Below are positions 33,001 through 46,522 of a DNA stretch of 64,000 nt, in pieces. The translations under genes were made by a program, and so were the position numbers. Source of the stretch: Aquatica leii (taxonomy: Eukaryota > Arthropoda > Insecta > Coleoptera > Lampyridae); NCBI GenBank assembly GCA_035610365.1, contig CM069432.1, positions 77,256,520 through 77,320,519 on the forward strand, given 5' to 3'. The notes below the pieces were generated by a model. That model saw only the letters and a program-made list of their open reading frames with translations. It searched no databases and was not told the DNA's origin. Position 1 is the first letter of the stretch. The number at the start of each line of letters is the position of its first letter.

Positions 33001-35736
33001 TTTATTTTTTATTCCATACATGGCTATGTATAAAATCATGTAATGTTTATTGTCTTTGTTAATAATACAGGTATGTCCTTTATTTTTATTTTGTTTCGGT
33101 TTTTTAAATATTTTAAGCTTTTTTTTATACCGGATTTAATTACGTATGTATAATGCCTTCACAATTGTCGTTTACTCTTATAATTTAAATAGAATAGAAT
33201 TGGTCTATCAATACGACAAACATATCGATGGTTGTAATTGTTTTTTTTTGTAAGAAAAAGATCATTGTTATTATTCTACTACCTTGGGATTTGACACTCA
33301 CGGGAGTAAAATTTGATTCGTTTTTCTTGGAACAATGGTGTACTTATAACCCACTTTCTTTTTGTTAAATTAATATCTAAAATTTACGGATTATTAGAAA
33401 TTATATATCAAAATCACTAATTAACTGTGTGATTCAAAGATTTACTTAATTTACTTTATAGTTTAAGAAATTTAAGCTTTTCCTTTAAAGAAAAGGCTAA
33501 TTCACTTATTGCAAATTATTTTAATTAGTTTTGTTTAAGACTGTTGAATTACCGGATATTTCTTAATTTTAAATTTTATAATTAATTTAGAGACGGATAA
33601 GTATTCTACCCTTAGGTTTAAATATTGTTTACCGATTTTTTTAATGTTTATTTTTAAATATAGAGGCATAACTATTTTGCTATTTAATCAATGAGTTATA
33701 CCTACGTGTGACTCTTTATTATTTCAGATTAGGTTTTTAGTAGTTTTAGTCTTTAAAATTAAATTACTTGGCATCACTGACATATCGAAACTTAATTGAC
33801 CAATTTTGACAATTTCTCTAATTGTTTAATTGATTTCTTAGTACTTGTGTTAAAACTCGCGATTCCAGGTATAGAATAAGCGATTTACTGTTAGCTGTCT
33901 CCTTATACTTGTTCTTTTATTATATAGTAGAAATACTAAATTGGTTGAGTTCTATATTTGTATACTACCAAAACTTTTATAGCCGCATTAAAAAGATTTA
34001 TGTCTTGACAAGGATCGTGGTTGAAAATTTATTCTGATAACGAGACAAACTATGTAATAGCAAAAAATAAATTAAAAAACGACTTATAATGTTCTTCTAA
34101 TCAGAAAATGTCCAGGCGTAAGAGGTTTTAAATCTGTAGGATCGTCACTGATTGGGAATTAGAGTTGGGAATTTAAACATGTTTTTAGTTGTACTAAGAT
34201 AGTAGTAAATTCGTCAAAAGTTAAATGAACATTCCCGATAACCTTTCGTAAATGAGATTTCATGGAGCGCGCAATGGACTTCTATAGCCCTCCCAAAAGA
34301 AGCAACGCGCGGGTATAAAGTGCAAATTAATAATTAATTATTAAATAAGAACGTAAGTCGCGTTCGTTTGATTTCAAAAATTTAAATTAATTTTTTTTTA
34401 TTTGTTGGGAACAAAATATAATACTTTATTTTGCTAGGAAAAGTTTTGGCATCGCTGAGTACGAGAATTCACTTCGCAGATCCAAGTCGCAATTAACGGT
34501 AAATCCAACAGATCAACTTATCATCATAGTGTTACGTGCGAAATTTTTATAACGTAATACCCTGTATATCGAATTAAAATTAGATTCCGGTTTTGACGCC
34601 CTCTGCCGATCTTTCTGGTTACTGACATGTTGCGGAATTTATTTTGAAGCTGTCAACTACTTAAGACGGTCTGTGTCGTTATGAATTGACCTAATCCAAA
34701 ATTTTATTAGTACATCCACTGTGATGGACAGGAAATTATAAGTTAATTACGAATGTAACGTAATTTATTCGGCACAGGGTAAGATATTTGCACCCGGTTT
34801 GTTAGGATTTTTTTGTAATTTCTTTATTAATTTGATAGCCGTTTCGCCACGCTTCGACCACATGTTCGATTTAATAAAAGAACAATGAAGAATTAATACT
34901 ATTGATAAATACCGTCATCAAACGCTTAAGATTCTAGAAGGCATATTATCCACAACGAAAACGAAGTCTCGACCAGTATTTGCCTTTGAGATGTTATTTT
35001 TTATACGTTAGTCGATTGCGATATTCACCTTTTCGTAATCGCAAACAACAGCATTCGATACAACGGGTTTTTAAATCTTATTTCCTTTATTTTTATTAAC
35101 GATTTTGTAGCTTCCTATCTTTGTGAGTTATTGTGTTGACACGATTTGCTATTCAATATCTATTCCAGGCTCACTTATTGGGGAAAACGTTTTCTTCGCT
35201 CAAGTAGGTACTAGATTGTGGGTAAGTTTATTTAATTATTTTATTTCGCTGTCAGAAAAGTCACTCACGTAACTTTTGTTTATGATTTTCCGTAATTACG
35301 ATTATTGTTGCAATATCATTAAGGTAATTTCATTAATCATTTTGTGTGTATTGCATGCTGTGTACAAACGATATTAATTACGAAATTTTCTTCGCTATTC
35401 GCTTTGACTTAACTTATGTATTATGTGTTGCCGATACTTCTGGCATTTATGAATTGAGAATTAGATATACTCTTGTTAATATTCTACGTTACTAAATTAA
35501 AGTTTTTATACCTGTTAATCTTGCTTTTATGGTAACATACCTTTCTCTTTTAATTGTGGTTACCTAAACACCAGAGTAACAAGTATTACGAACCTAAAAA
35601 TTCGTTACAGGTTTGGACCGTCTGTCTTGATTGAGGCAGAAGTGTTAATTGTAAATGATCTGGCGCCCTTAATTATTATTTATTTGAACTTCCCCTATCT
35701 CCGACTGTGTGAGTTGGCCGTGTAAGGTTCGTAAGA
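33001..35736. other. Long AT-rich stretch, largely unassigned
   Basis: No gene recognised. Points noted: a GC-richer block at 34260-34320 (GGAGCGCGC ... AACGCGCGGGTATAAAG) with a TATA-like sequence, a CCCTGTATA terminus at 34558, and a spliceable-looking 53-base open segment at 35169-35221. Confidence 0.35.
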
Positions 35737-35925
35737 CCTAAAGTTTGTAACAATAGTGCTTGTTAAACAAGACAATCTAGCTACGATGCAGTGGCCACTA
35801 GGCCGCATATCTCAAATGTATTCTAGAACTGATTATGTTGTTCGGGTTGTCGACGTCATCACGACCAGAGGACTTATCAAAAAGCTCACAAGAGGCGTGT
35901 GCCAACTACCTGTAAAGCTGTAAAT
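35737..35925 (+). pseudogene. pol: BEL/Pao Pol C-terminal (DUF5641-like) fragment
   Basis: The plus strand reads VTIVLVKQDNLATMQWPLGRI followed by Asp, VVRVVDVITTRGLIKK and LTRGVCQLPV, ending with a stop. The pattern (vLvkeDn.p...W.lGRi...h.G.D..vRvv.v.T..G...Rp...lc.LP) is the C-terminal end of BEL/Pao integrase. No integrase core is readable upstream. It marks a BEL/Pao copy of which only the last 60 or so codons survive recognisably. Confidence 0.6.
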
Positions 35926-36182
35926 TATAAAGTGACGTACAAAAATATTGTGTTTAATTTTAAGTTAAAAACACGAAATTTATTAAATTATAATGTAAAA
36001 AGTAATAGAGTTAAGTGTTTTTTAGAATGATCTGACATATGTTTATGTTAAATGTGAATGAATGTAGTATTAATTTAAAAACCCTTATTGACTTGTTATA
36101 TTTTCGAACTGGCCGAAATCTTGTTGGTTATATATGTAGGTAAATTCGTGCTTAAATCAATTTTGTCAAAACTTACTTATCA

Positions 36183-36203
36183 GCGCGTGTTAGAAACACG
36201 CGC
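36183..36203. repeat. Perfect 9-bp GC-rich hairpin
   Basis: GCGCGTGTT, loop AGA, AACACGCGC in an otherwise AT-rich setting. Confidence 0.8.
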
Positions 36204-36296
36204 ATATTAATTGTTTGAATGAAGCATTCAAGTCTTGCCAAAAAAAAATATAAAATCTGTGACGGACGTTTAAGAGTATTCTGGATTAATCAATAA

Positions 36297-36410
36297 TCCT
36301 AGTAGTGGAAAAAATTGCACACTTGCGCGACTTATATGTTTCGACGCTTTGCGATATATCTGTCGGTTAGATTATAATAATACATTACTCAATTTTGTTG
36401 TATAATATAC
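36297..36410 (-). repeat. Dispersed repeat C1, copy 2
   Basis: The reverse complement aligns with 21724-21870: GAGTAATG, TTATAATCTAA, ATATATCGC, AGCGTCGAA, TATAAGTCGCGCA, then TTTTTTCCACTACTAG. The right inverted arm of copy 1 is missing here. Confidence 0.55.
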
Positions 36411-37336
36411 TATTAATTTATTATGAACCAGTCTTGTAATCTTGGCAAGTGTAGTATTTGGCGTACAAAAGCTCTTATTTTCTATAGATCTAAGTTTGAT
36501 TATTTGCTGAATCAATTTTTTTATACTGCTATTGATAAGCGGTAGCGCAATTACAAAAAAGTATCAAGGCATTCTTAAAATTAAATTTGTTGCCTTTTAC
36601 AAAAATTAGATGCCATACAAATACACGACGTAGTATACAAACTAGACTGATAATTACAATATAACATATTGGCCAAACAAAACAAAAAGTAAAAAATCGA
36701 ATTAACAACTATAAATACGACTGCAATACAAAAAAAAACAGATACAGCATTAGCAGATCATCACATAAACATGTTGAAACTAATTTTTAAAAAAACTTAG
36801 TTTTGGAAGTAATATGCATCAACATACACAAAAACAATTCTAATTTTAATAACGACACTAACAATTTGAGTAAAATGTATAATAATTTAATTTCAAAAAT
36901 TGCAAGATAATTTTTGTAGGTGAATGTGATTTCATAGCAAATTTTATCTTTTAGCCTTATTTCTTTACGTCGTGCAATAATTTTTGAATTTACAATTATT
37001 TGTCTTTTTGTTTATTAACTTTCATTTACTATGATTTCTTTGTATATGTATTTAAATTTTTATTTATCCACTTGATTATAATTCATTGTAAAAACTAAAA
37101 TAATTAATCTTATTAGTTGCGTTATGCTTGTTGAATCAGTGGACTGTCTCTACTCAATAACCTTTTATTGTAAGTTTTTTGTCTATAATTTTTCTGTTAA
37201 AAAACTTCTTTATGGCCTTATTTTTCGCAAAATGATCTACATGCAACTTTTCAGAAATTGGTTAAATAAAGTTAAATTAGATAAAGTTTAAACAAAAGGA
37301 TTTTATTATCATAGACATGAATACAAATAATACAAT
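36411..37336. other. AT-rich stretch, nothing identified
   Basis: No gene or repeat recognised. Confidence 0.4.
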
Positions 37337-37960
37337 TATTTCACTTTAACTTTTTGCTACTAAGATTATTACAGCATTTCATTAATTGTAATAGAATTAT
37401 TACTATCATTGTCATCGTTATTATATATTTTTGTAATTAATGGCTTATGGTAACTGAAATATGAAATTGAATCTACAAAAATTAGTTAATTGATTTACAA
37501 AAATTAATAACATATTTCAGAATTTATACTCTATGCCAATTAATTGATGTTCATTAAATTAGCAGTCGTATTAATTAAAAATGTGACGCGTAACGAAATA
37601 AGCGACATGCTATCCCTACTGCGTTGGAGAAACTGAAAGTACTCTTCGTCTGAACCAACCGTGTTTCACTTTAACTTTTTGCTACTAAGATTATTACAGC
37701 ATTTCATTAATTGAAATAGAATTATTACTATCATTGTCATCGTTCAATCAGAAATTGAGGTTAACCTTAAATATCTTAAATTTAAAAAAATTAATAACAT
37801 ATTTCAGAATTTATACTCTATGTCAATTAATTGAGGTTCATTAAATTAGCAGTCGTATTAATTAATAAATACTATTTTAATGAAATCATATACATTGACC
37901 GATAGTTACAATCAGAAACTGAGGTTAACCTTAAATATCTTAAATTTAAAAAAATAAATA
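37337..37960 (+). repeat. Local segmental duplication, two and a half units
   Basis: Block 37340-37419 recurs almost unchanged at 37666-37744. Block 37497-37577 recurs at 37787-37868. A third piece, 37744-37791, recurs at 37909-37956. The order is the same in both main units but spacer lengths differ, pointing to duplication followed by deletion or to two insertions of one repeat. Confidence 0.85.
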
Positions 37961-38099
37961 CCACAATCCCACCCAAGTATTAGAAAAAGAGATATAATTA
38001 CTTACTTTTGTTAAAAATCCACTGGAATTAGAATTAAAATAAAACCTTTGATTTTGTTGATCACTTTAGTATTGATATATTATTTATCACGTCGCTATT

Positions 38100-38190
38100 G
38101 CGTTTCAGAAATAAAAAAGATGGCGCGTAACGGAAAAATGTGACGATAAAAAATGTGACGTGACGCGTAAAATGTGACGGTAAATTTTTT
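38100..38190 (+). repeat. Short cluster of AAATGTGACG motifs
   Basis: AAATGTGACG occurs three times within 50 bases, interleaved with GCGTAACG/GCGTAA. The same motif with GCGTAACG occurs at 37578, beside the duplicated block. Confidence 0.6.
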
Positions 38191-38209
38191 TCCAACGCCG
38201 ATAAAGAAG

Positions 38210-38390
38210 TTTCACTTCAAAAATTTTCTTAGTTGTTATGTAAGTGTGTTATGCTGTTGACTTACCGTTAATAAATTTTCAGTGGCCTATAAAAGTGCTC
38301 ACTTGAGGCACGAAACGTAGCCATGAAAAAAAAATAGTTGTTTTACATTACCCCTCCTACGTGGAGGATAAGGATAAAATACCATTAGAT
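38210..38390 (+). repeat. Dispersed repeat A, copy 2, with hammerhead-like motif
   Basis: Aligns with copy 1 at 1690-1850. The motif at 38281-38324 keeps GTGGC/GCCAT closing pairs, a GTGCTCA/TGAGGCAC stem and GAAACGT, but CTGANGA has decayed to CTATAAA. Confidence 0.55.
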
Positions 38391-40820
38391 TTACTACATT
38401 TTGTGACATTTACTTTTCAGACAGTAAAATTTGCACTAGTGACATTGTTCTAAAAATTCAGTTTTATTTTGAACCGGTTTCATTAAAGCTTATGCTAGTA
38501 AATTAATCTACACTGTAAAATGATTCTAAAATGTAATTAATCGTATTTTTGAAAAAATGACGTTAATATTACACTTAAATTACGATGGTTAAGTTTTTAT
38601 AAGTGAGAAAAGCAAACAAATACTTGTTTTTTATGGCAAGTTTCATCGCGCATAAACATGCGTTAGATTCATGTTGTTTTTTCCTTCATAAATTTTAGTG
38701 GCTAAAACGTAATTTTTAAATTTTTTAAATCATTATTTTTAAAATCTTTAGAACCCTTACAGACATTTATTTCAATTTTGTGGATACATATCAAATTATT
38801 CTTTCATTGACAGTTTGATAAAATAGTGAATGTAAACGCATGTGATACAATAATCTATTCGTCTAAAATAAATATTTTATTACTTTCACCAGTAAATTAC
38901 TTAGGAACGTAAGTTGGTATCTATAGTAAGATTTATTTAACAGTATTTATGTAACTAAATTTGTGATTTGAATATGTAATTTGAAACAAAATAACTAAAA
39001 CCTGTGTCATCTCTTATTAAAACAAAAGGTTTTTTTAAACTGTTTTTGAGAATAGTAGTTTTATAGTGAATAAACAACTTTGCTTAATATTAATAATTTT
39101 ACTACAGTTAATGATAAATAAATATCACAATACAAAATAAACTCTACAATATTATTGCACTGTATAATTTACCCTAGCTCATATTTCAGAGGTTATTTCT
39201 CCTACAGAATTAACGGCCTCATGTTGAAAATAATTGGACACACATTAATTCTAGCAAACTTTAGCTAAAATATATGATACAAGTATTATGTGTACTTTTA
39301 TAATACTTATTAATGCAAAAGGTAAACTTTAAAAAAATTTCATCACTGCTGATAGAGAAAACAATAAATTTGCAGCTCTACGTAATTTATGCTGTACTTT
39401 TTTTTAGTTTTCGTAAATTATATTTTGTTTGGTTTTTTGTGTTAGAATTACGTATTTTACTGTAAGTTTTGTTGCAACGAATTATAATTATCTAATAATA
39501 ATAAGACTATATGCGGTATAATCTGCGTTTATGTATTAATAATAATAACGCACTGTTGCATAAAAAGAACTCTGTTTAAATTTTTATCAAAATGTATATT
39601 GTTTAAAAACAGGAAAAGGCTTTGTCTAGCAAAATTAAAACTTTAGAAAACCGTGTTTATATATTTATAATGTCGATAAAGCACTAAAACTAAAGAGCAA
39701 TTGTAAAAATTATGTAAATAAAAGGCACACTATTATGCAAGCTTTAGTTCTCACAGAGTTCACAACATAATGGTCAAAATTTATATAAAATATATTACAG
39801 ACTTCTTGTGAGCAGAAACTTAAAAAAAAATAACACTTAAAGTGGTTTTAATCATTGTAAATATGTTATATAAAATTTAGAAAAAACTTTGATTTTACAC
39901 AATTTTTTTAAACAAACTTTAGCAAATGCTCGAACCTTTGTGTTACTATTGTGTAAACATTTAATTTAATTTTTTATTATATAATTAGTAATTGTATTGG
40001 TATTACAAAAAATGTAATTAAAAATATATTTAGTAAAAACTTAAATAATGTAACAAATTCTTAAAAACTTTTATTTTGTTATGTAAATATTAAATTTGTG
40101 TTGTCTAATATGCACATTTCTTTTTGTTTAAACATAGATCATATTTTTTTAGTTGTTGTACACAAACGAAGAAAGTCTGTTGACATTCAATTTCTGATTC
40201 TGACTTTTAGTAATACTTTATATAAAATCTATTCAACATGTTCTAAAGCTCAATCTGATTATTCTATAGGTTTCTCTAAAAGTTAAGGTAGCTTATATAT
40301 GTTTTATTTTATTCGTTCTTTGGTGTAAGTACATGTATGTTTTATACAAGTCAAGCTTACATTTTTTTAAACTGCCTATTACTTTACCAATTTTTTTATT
40401 TTAAAGTTATTGTTCATCAATAATTTGTTTGCATTTCATTTCAATAGGCGTACAGTGTTTTTGGTTTTAAATACTACTGCCACAGATGACCTCAAATCTT
40501 TAGCGGTACTTTTTGTTATAATTTTTTCAGATTAAATACTATTTAATTTATAGTAAATTTTGTTTCTCAAAACGTAAGAAATTAACATTTTTGGTTAATA
40601 ACTTTGCTTCACACTTTTCCTAAGCTCAAGTTCAATGGAAAAACCAAGAATAATGTCAACCTTTTTTAAAAAATGTCAGAATAAAGATTTTCACTTTTAA
40701 GTGCTTTTATAACGTAACAAATATTTGAATGATTATTAATAGAAAGTAATTGTTGTTGATGTATTAATTTTTTAAAATTCTAACTTAAAGTGACAAACCT
40801 AAATTTGATTATTTGATTAA
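38391..40820. other. Long AT-rich stretch, nothing identified
   Basis: No gene, RNA or element recognised; a short plus-strand frame at 40098-40286 has no distinguishing features. Confidence 0.4.
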
Positions 40821-40883
40821 CAAAATAGACTCTAAGAATGTTTACCTACAAAATAGACTCTAAGAATGTTTACCTACAAAATA
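40821..40883 (+). repeat. 28-bp perfect tandem duplication
   Basis: CAAAATAGACTCTAAGAATG plus TTTACCTA occurs at 40821-40848 and again without change at 40849-40876, followed by a partial third unit (CAAAATA). Confidence 0.95.
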
Positions 40884-40894
40884 AGGTTTGCTTA

Positions 40895-41240
40895 GACGAA
40901 TGATTAGTTGGAATACTAGGAACAAGTGGAGAAATTACATATTTCAAAGAAAGAGGCGTCAGATCTCTTCTATTTCAGGCTCAACTTGCTACGTGTTTAA
41001 TTTTAACAAAAAAAGTCGTAGACTTGGATACAATAAAAGTTCACAGCAAACTATTGTCAAAAGAAGACAAAGACGAATGCTCTTCTTAAAGAAATACGTT
41101 TAGATAGAATTAGTCATCTATCAAATATTGAGAAAAAGTTGCATCAAACTAGGTGTAATTACCTAGTTGTAATAGCAAAACGTATACGTATTGCACCAAT
41201 GCAAAGTACATTAAGCATAAAAATAAGAAACATTGTTTTT
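40895..41240 (+). pseudogene. Unidentified coding-like relic
   Basis: Two consecutive plus-strand segments in different frames look protein-like: GTSGEITYFKERGVRSLLF and onward for 63 codons, then after one frame change EIRLDRISHLSNIEKKLHQT and IAKRIRIAPMQS to a stop near 41240. Composition is balanced, unlike random AT-rich frames. I do not recognise the family. It could be a transposon gag or an old host exon. Confidence 0.25.
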
Positions 41241-43075
41241 TAATATATCATACGGAATAAAGTTTCACACACCTGAAAAGTCTTATTCTAATCATTTTTT
41301 CTAACGTGTTAATCGGTTATCGACTGTTGAGTCACCATGTCCTACATATAAAAAATTCCATATTTTGAAAACTCCAAAATGACATTAATAAATTACACCA
41401 AAAATTTAAAAAATATTATTCAGAAAATCCGTAATTTTTAAATTGTTCTCTCGACAAAAAATGTTAGCGAAAAGGATATATTATAGATTTAATTTTTGAA
41501 TTTTTCTTTTAATGTCTTACTTTTTTTAAATATTGCTATTACTCTAAATTTCCAATTAATAAAATTGTCTGAATTTAGTTGTGGCATACAATTTACCTTA
41601 TTTTTTTATTATTAGTTTTTTATTTTTAATTGTAAAATGCATATGTTATATTAACTAAATGTATGACTATTACTATTACTTGTTTCGTGTATGCAATAAT
41701 AGTATAATAATTCTTAATTTATAATTTATTACTTGTTATTATTAATTTGCATTAACTTTGCTAAAATACGTTCTAAAATAACTATCTTTACTATAGAGAT
41801 TATTGCATAAAAATATTTTAGCTTGTTTAATCTAGTCTAGACATCTACAAAATTAATTATCTTACAATGTACGCTTTTCTTTGTCTGGCAAAAAAAGCTT
41901 AATTTTTCTACAAATTTGAGTTCATTTCATTCTAATACATGCTTATAAATTTTTCCAAATTTTTAGTCTTTTAAAAGTTTTTTAAAGTTTTAATTACAAT
42001 AAAAAATGTCTATATTTACATTGTACATAAGTAATAAATGTATTTGTTAAATGCAATGTCAGCGTTTAAGTATTTAGTTTCAATAAGTTATTTTGTAAAT
42101 AGAAGTAAAATATTGTATTCAATAAATCATAATTTAAAACGCATGTTTTCGAGTTATTTTGTGATACTTTACTCTATATTTAAATTACAACAATATGTTA
42201 GTAAAAATTAGTTAAAATATTAATACTGAGTTGTTTAGTTATTTCGAGAGTTTTACTCTTGTCAACCATCAATATCCATAATATTATGCGGTATTGTTTA
42301 ATAGTAAATGTAGTTATTCACCAAACACAACAACACACGCATTTTTAGATTATCAAAAATTTTTACTCAAAGTTTTCTAAACCACTACGAAAATAGAGTA
42401 TCAAAATGAATTTATTTTGGCGTAAACATGAATGAATGTTTGTAACTTACAAATTTAATTTATGTTAAATTGTGATGAATTATTATAAACCTACCTTTGT
42501 TAGATACTCGTATGATATGAGTCATACCTATAAATTTAATATTAATATAATTTTTTAAATAAAATTATAGCAAAATATAATAACACCCCTAATAAATAAG
42601 ATAGTTTATAGTTGGCTATTTCAATGTTGCTAAATCTTAAAAATAAATATTTCTTAAAAAAGTTAATGATCACGTGGCTTTGAGTATTTAAAATTAGCAT
42701 GGTATAATATTCTATTATTGTGCGGTTTATTTATATTTTACATTGTTTATTAAAAAATGCATATAATAAATTATAATAAACTTATTTTTACGGTTAATAT
42801 ACATAATGTGCAAACTGATACCCTAATAAGTTAAAAGACAGTTTTATAAAAATCTATCAACTATGTTCTATTTAATCTACTTTTTATAAATTAATAAGTT
42901 GGGGTTAAAAGCAGTGAAGCGTGCAAAATTAAATTCACTTTACTAGATGTGCAGTTCTAGGATTAATCATTTTTAAATTGAAATTAATATATTAATATTA
43001 TTTATAAACGAGTTTGTTTCAATACAATAGAACAAAATTATTTTTTAAATAAAATTTATTGAGAAATTTTATTAT
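41241..43075. other. AT-rich stretch, nothing identified
   Basis: No gene or repeat recognised. Confidence 0.4.
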
Positions 43076-43079
43076 AACA

Positions 43080-43185
43080 ATGTGGGATGTTGTTGAGATT
43101 GTTCAAACCCTATTCAACATAGTATATAAGCTCCGCACATGACAGTTTTCCAATAAAACACTATCCTCAAGTGATTTAATCATTT
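43080..43185 (+). repeat. Possible solo LTR (copia-like)
   Basis: TGTGGGATGTTGTTGAGATTG is followed by a TATA box (GTATATAAGCTCCGC) and AATAAAA 30 bases later, the compact layout of a short LTR. Termini and target duplication are uncertain. Confidence 0.35.
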
Positions 43186-46100
43186 CTTTAGAAAAATATA
43201 GTAAATTTACCTTCCTGGCAGTGACAAGAAACTTTTTGCTTGACAACTTTTATACTTTTATTTCTAAGCGCGACCTTGCGAATAAAAACTTTAGCAATTT
43301 ATCTAACTATATCAGAAAAGCTTACATTTACTTTCGTTCTTACACTTTTCTATGTTTGTACAGATAAATTATATAAGACAGTTTTATGATTGATATTTTT
43401 CATCTACTAATGTAAAAAATTAATGTTTGTATATACGTTTTACTATAAATATATATACGAAAAAAAAGTTATATTTGATTTTATTTTGTAGAACATGTTT
43501 ACTGTTTGCTAAACGCAAACGTTAATAACGTATTTTTGTTTGCTTTTTATTATTTATAAATATTCTGTTCACATAATCAAAAACGATAAATATTCTATAA
43601 CTTTTATTATTTCTGTTGTATATTGATTAAATTTTATTATTAAAATTGTTGTTTGCCTAAATTTATTAGTTTCTTCAATCAATCTACTTAAATACTCATG
43701 CAGACTAAGACAACAAAATCTAACCAAAGATACATTAATTGTACATTGTAGAATTAAAAATACAAACACATATATAAAAAAATTTAAATGTACACCCAAT
43801 ACAAAAATGTTATTGATTTGGAAAAGTTGGACAATCGTACCGCACTATTAAAATTAAAGTAATTTTATGTTGAATTCTGCTTTTATGCAGTCAGTTACTT
43901 ATACCTACCGCGTTTTTATCGTAGAATACATCACTTCTTATAGTTTAAAGTTACACAATCACAAGTAAAAACTACAAAACTGAAAAACAGTATTCATTGC
44001 ATCTAAAATGTTGCATTGTTATGTTTTGTCGTTTGAAAGGCAATGAAGAGAAAATGTGTAATCAATTTAATTATGTTAAAACTTTTTCGAGTTTTAATCA
44101 ATGGCTAAAATTCTCTTACCTGGGTAAATTATTCCAGTGGCGTGTGATCGTCTAATTTAATTTACTTTGTTAAATTAAAGCTTTATTTCAAGCCTGATAT
44201 TAGGGAATATTGGGGGTTGTGCTAATAACACTTAGGTTCTTTTTTCCAAGCGATGTACGGTAAAAAACAAAATGCAAGCAACAAGATCCTCAAAACATTT
44301 AACTTTATTTGACACATTGAAATCTTTTCAAGACAAAATGCCACATCCTCAAAGCCCAAATGAATAAAACTGCGCTCAGCATACTAAGCGAGGAAAGGTC
44401 GAACAATTAAGATTCACGTCCGTTGACTGTCATTATTTTGCTGACTTTGTCGTGGTTGAGAGCTTTCTGATAACGGAAACAATTTTCTAATTACAATAAA
44501 TGTTAGAGCAAAAATGGAATTAACAGAAATTTGATTGTGATTCTTGGTAATTGTTTCTCGATATTCTAATGCGTTGGCGCGCATTTCAAACGCAACAAAA
44601 CAAATGATTACATACTAGATTTTACCGGAGTTTTAGAGCGGTTTACAGTTCATCTGCTTCTGAGATTATGACACAATTCGAGCTATGTTGCCACACCCTT
44701 TCAGATGTAAAAGTTTCAAAGAGGAGATTTCACCTTTTGAAATTTGCCTCCAGAGTTTACAAACTGGACTTTTTCAACAGTTTGTCGCGTTCGCGATACC
44801 CTTTTCCTGTCATATCTAAAGAAGACTTACAGCAGACTGGACTCACAATAAAACATATCGCTACACGAAATAATTGATTAATTCAATTTTTGACGCAAAA
44901 GAAGTAAAACAACTTTTAAAAGCAACACGTCAATTGCCAAAGACATAACAAACAAACAAAACTATGTTAATCATGCTCTCTCCGTTTCTAACAGATAAAA
45001 AAAATGTTTAAATGTTGAGATTTATGTTAGATAATTATTCTCAATTTTATTGCGTTAGACAGTATCTCAATTCATCGCATCTCTCGTACAATAATCGAAT
45101 AAACTTATAAATGCACATTCAAATAAATTTAACTTAATTTCTGACCTTTTTATATAGCTCCTATTTCTTAATTGTAGATCAAATACTGCGATTTTCTAGG
45201 TCTTGACTGGACGCACGTTAACACTCACTTAATAATGTTTCACTTAATAGCTAACAATCGATCCGAAGCGTAAAATTTAAGTTAAAATCTATATGACATA
45301 AAAGCAAAACTGAAGTTAAACAAATTTTTATACAAACATCACTGAACACTAAATGATAACACAATTACACAATTAAAATGATTAAATTAAAGCCCGTAGT
45401 GAATTCAATTAAGTTAAGTTAAGTAAGTAATTCTTTCCGCGAGACGTGATCAAAAGAAGAACTCCCGTATGCAGTCTGCAATCTCATCTTTCCTTCGCGT
45501 TAGGGTTTTTAAAACTTTCTCCTCCTTCATTGTGCGCAATTTTGACTTATTTCTAAAATCGCCTTTTTTGATTAGTTAAGCTTTCTAACCCTCTCAGTAC
45601 CAAATCTGCCAATTGGCTTCTCTCCTTTACTCATTCTCTCGAAAGTAGCGTTATCCCTTTTTTCACCCTTAAGATATTACCACGTCGTTACTGGATGGCG
45701 CTGGGTGTTTCAACTGGAATAAAATTTACCGATAACCATGCATTGAATAGTTAAACTTTACTTTAACGTACTTTACAATTGCTTGCCTGTTTATACAATT
45801 TCAACCTTTAAATTTTTTACTCAAATTTTGTTTTACATATTTTCGTTCTGGGTTGATAGCTCTTTACATTGAAAGCGTTTATGATTTAAACTAGTGATTA
45901 CTGATAGTTCTAATTATAAAAATTGGAAAATTAGATCTAATAAATTATTACCTTGCTTAAACGTATTTCATAATCTGAGCATAAATTAAGGGTTTAGTCA
46001 AACATGAGCGTTTCGGTCGAGTTCCTTATGGCGATCACAGCGGCTTTTTTTGGTCAAGTGTCGTTTTGTCGCTTTCGTAATATTACACCAAGCATTTGAA

Positions 46101-46520
46101 ACTATTTTTTTTCTTGTAAGCCATGCCTGCGGTGGAACGAATCATCATTGTATGCTAGCTAGTTTTTTCCGACATATGTGGTTACTTCGGCTTCATTTTA
46201 TGACGTTCTCACACTGTCGGTACTAGTTGCATCATGTTTTCCTGTAATTCTGCATTTGTATACATATACGTGATATACTAGTTATCTTACACATTAGACC
46301 CATTTTTAACACACATGCAATATTGATAATAATTGATACATATTAGTTATACATCGATGTTATCTGTGTTTAGATTATTGATAATATTTGCCAAATGTTA
46401 ACTTAAAAATACACTTGAAAGAATGGTATTGCTTTCATAAGTTCGTATATAAAATTTAACTTTAAATTTAAGAAAAGGGTTAATAAAATTGTAATCCAAT
46501 TCAATGGTCGAATAAATAAA
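43186..46520. other. Long AT-rich stretch, nothing identified
   Basis: Includes a plus-strand frame at 44668-44877 of 69 codons without recognisable motif. Slightly higher GC at 44380-44800 and 45430-45720, not explained. Confidence 0.35.
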
Positions 46521-46522
46521 AA

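Noticed and set aside
35169..35221. Possible 53-base exon (CAG before, GTAAGT after) with one open frame
   Set aside because: Short open segments with such borders are expected by chance in 64 kb; no neighbouring exons were found.
35661..35668. TGGCGCCC, as in a tRNA-Lys primer-binding site
   Set aside because: Only eight bases match, the following sequence does not continue the site, and no LTR end precedes it.
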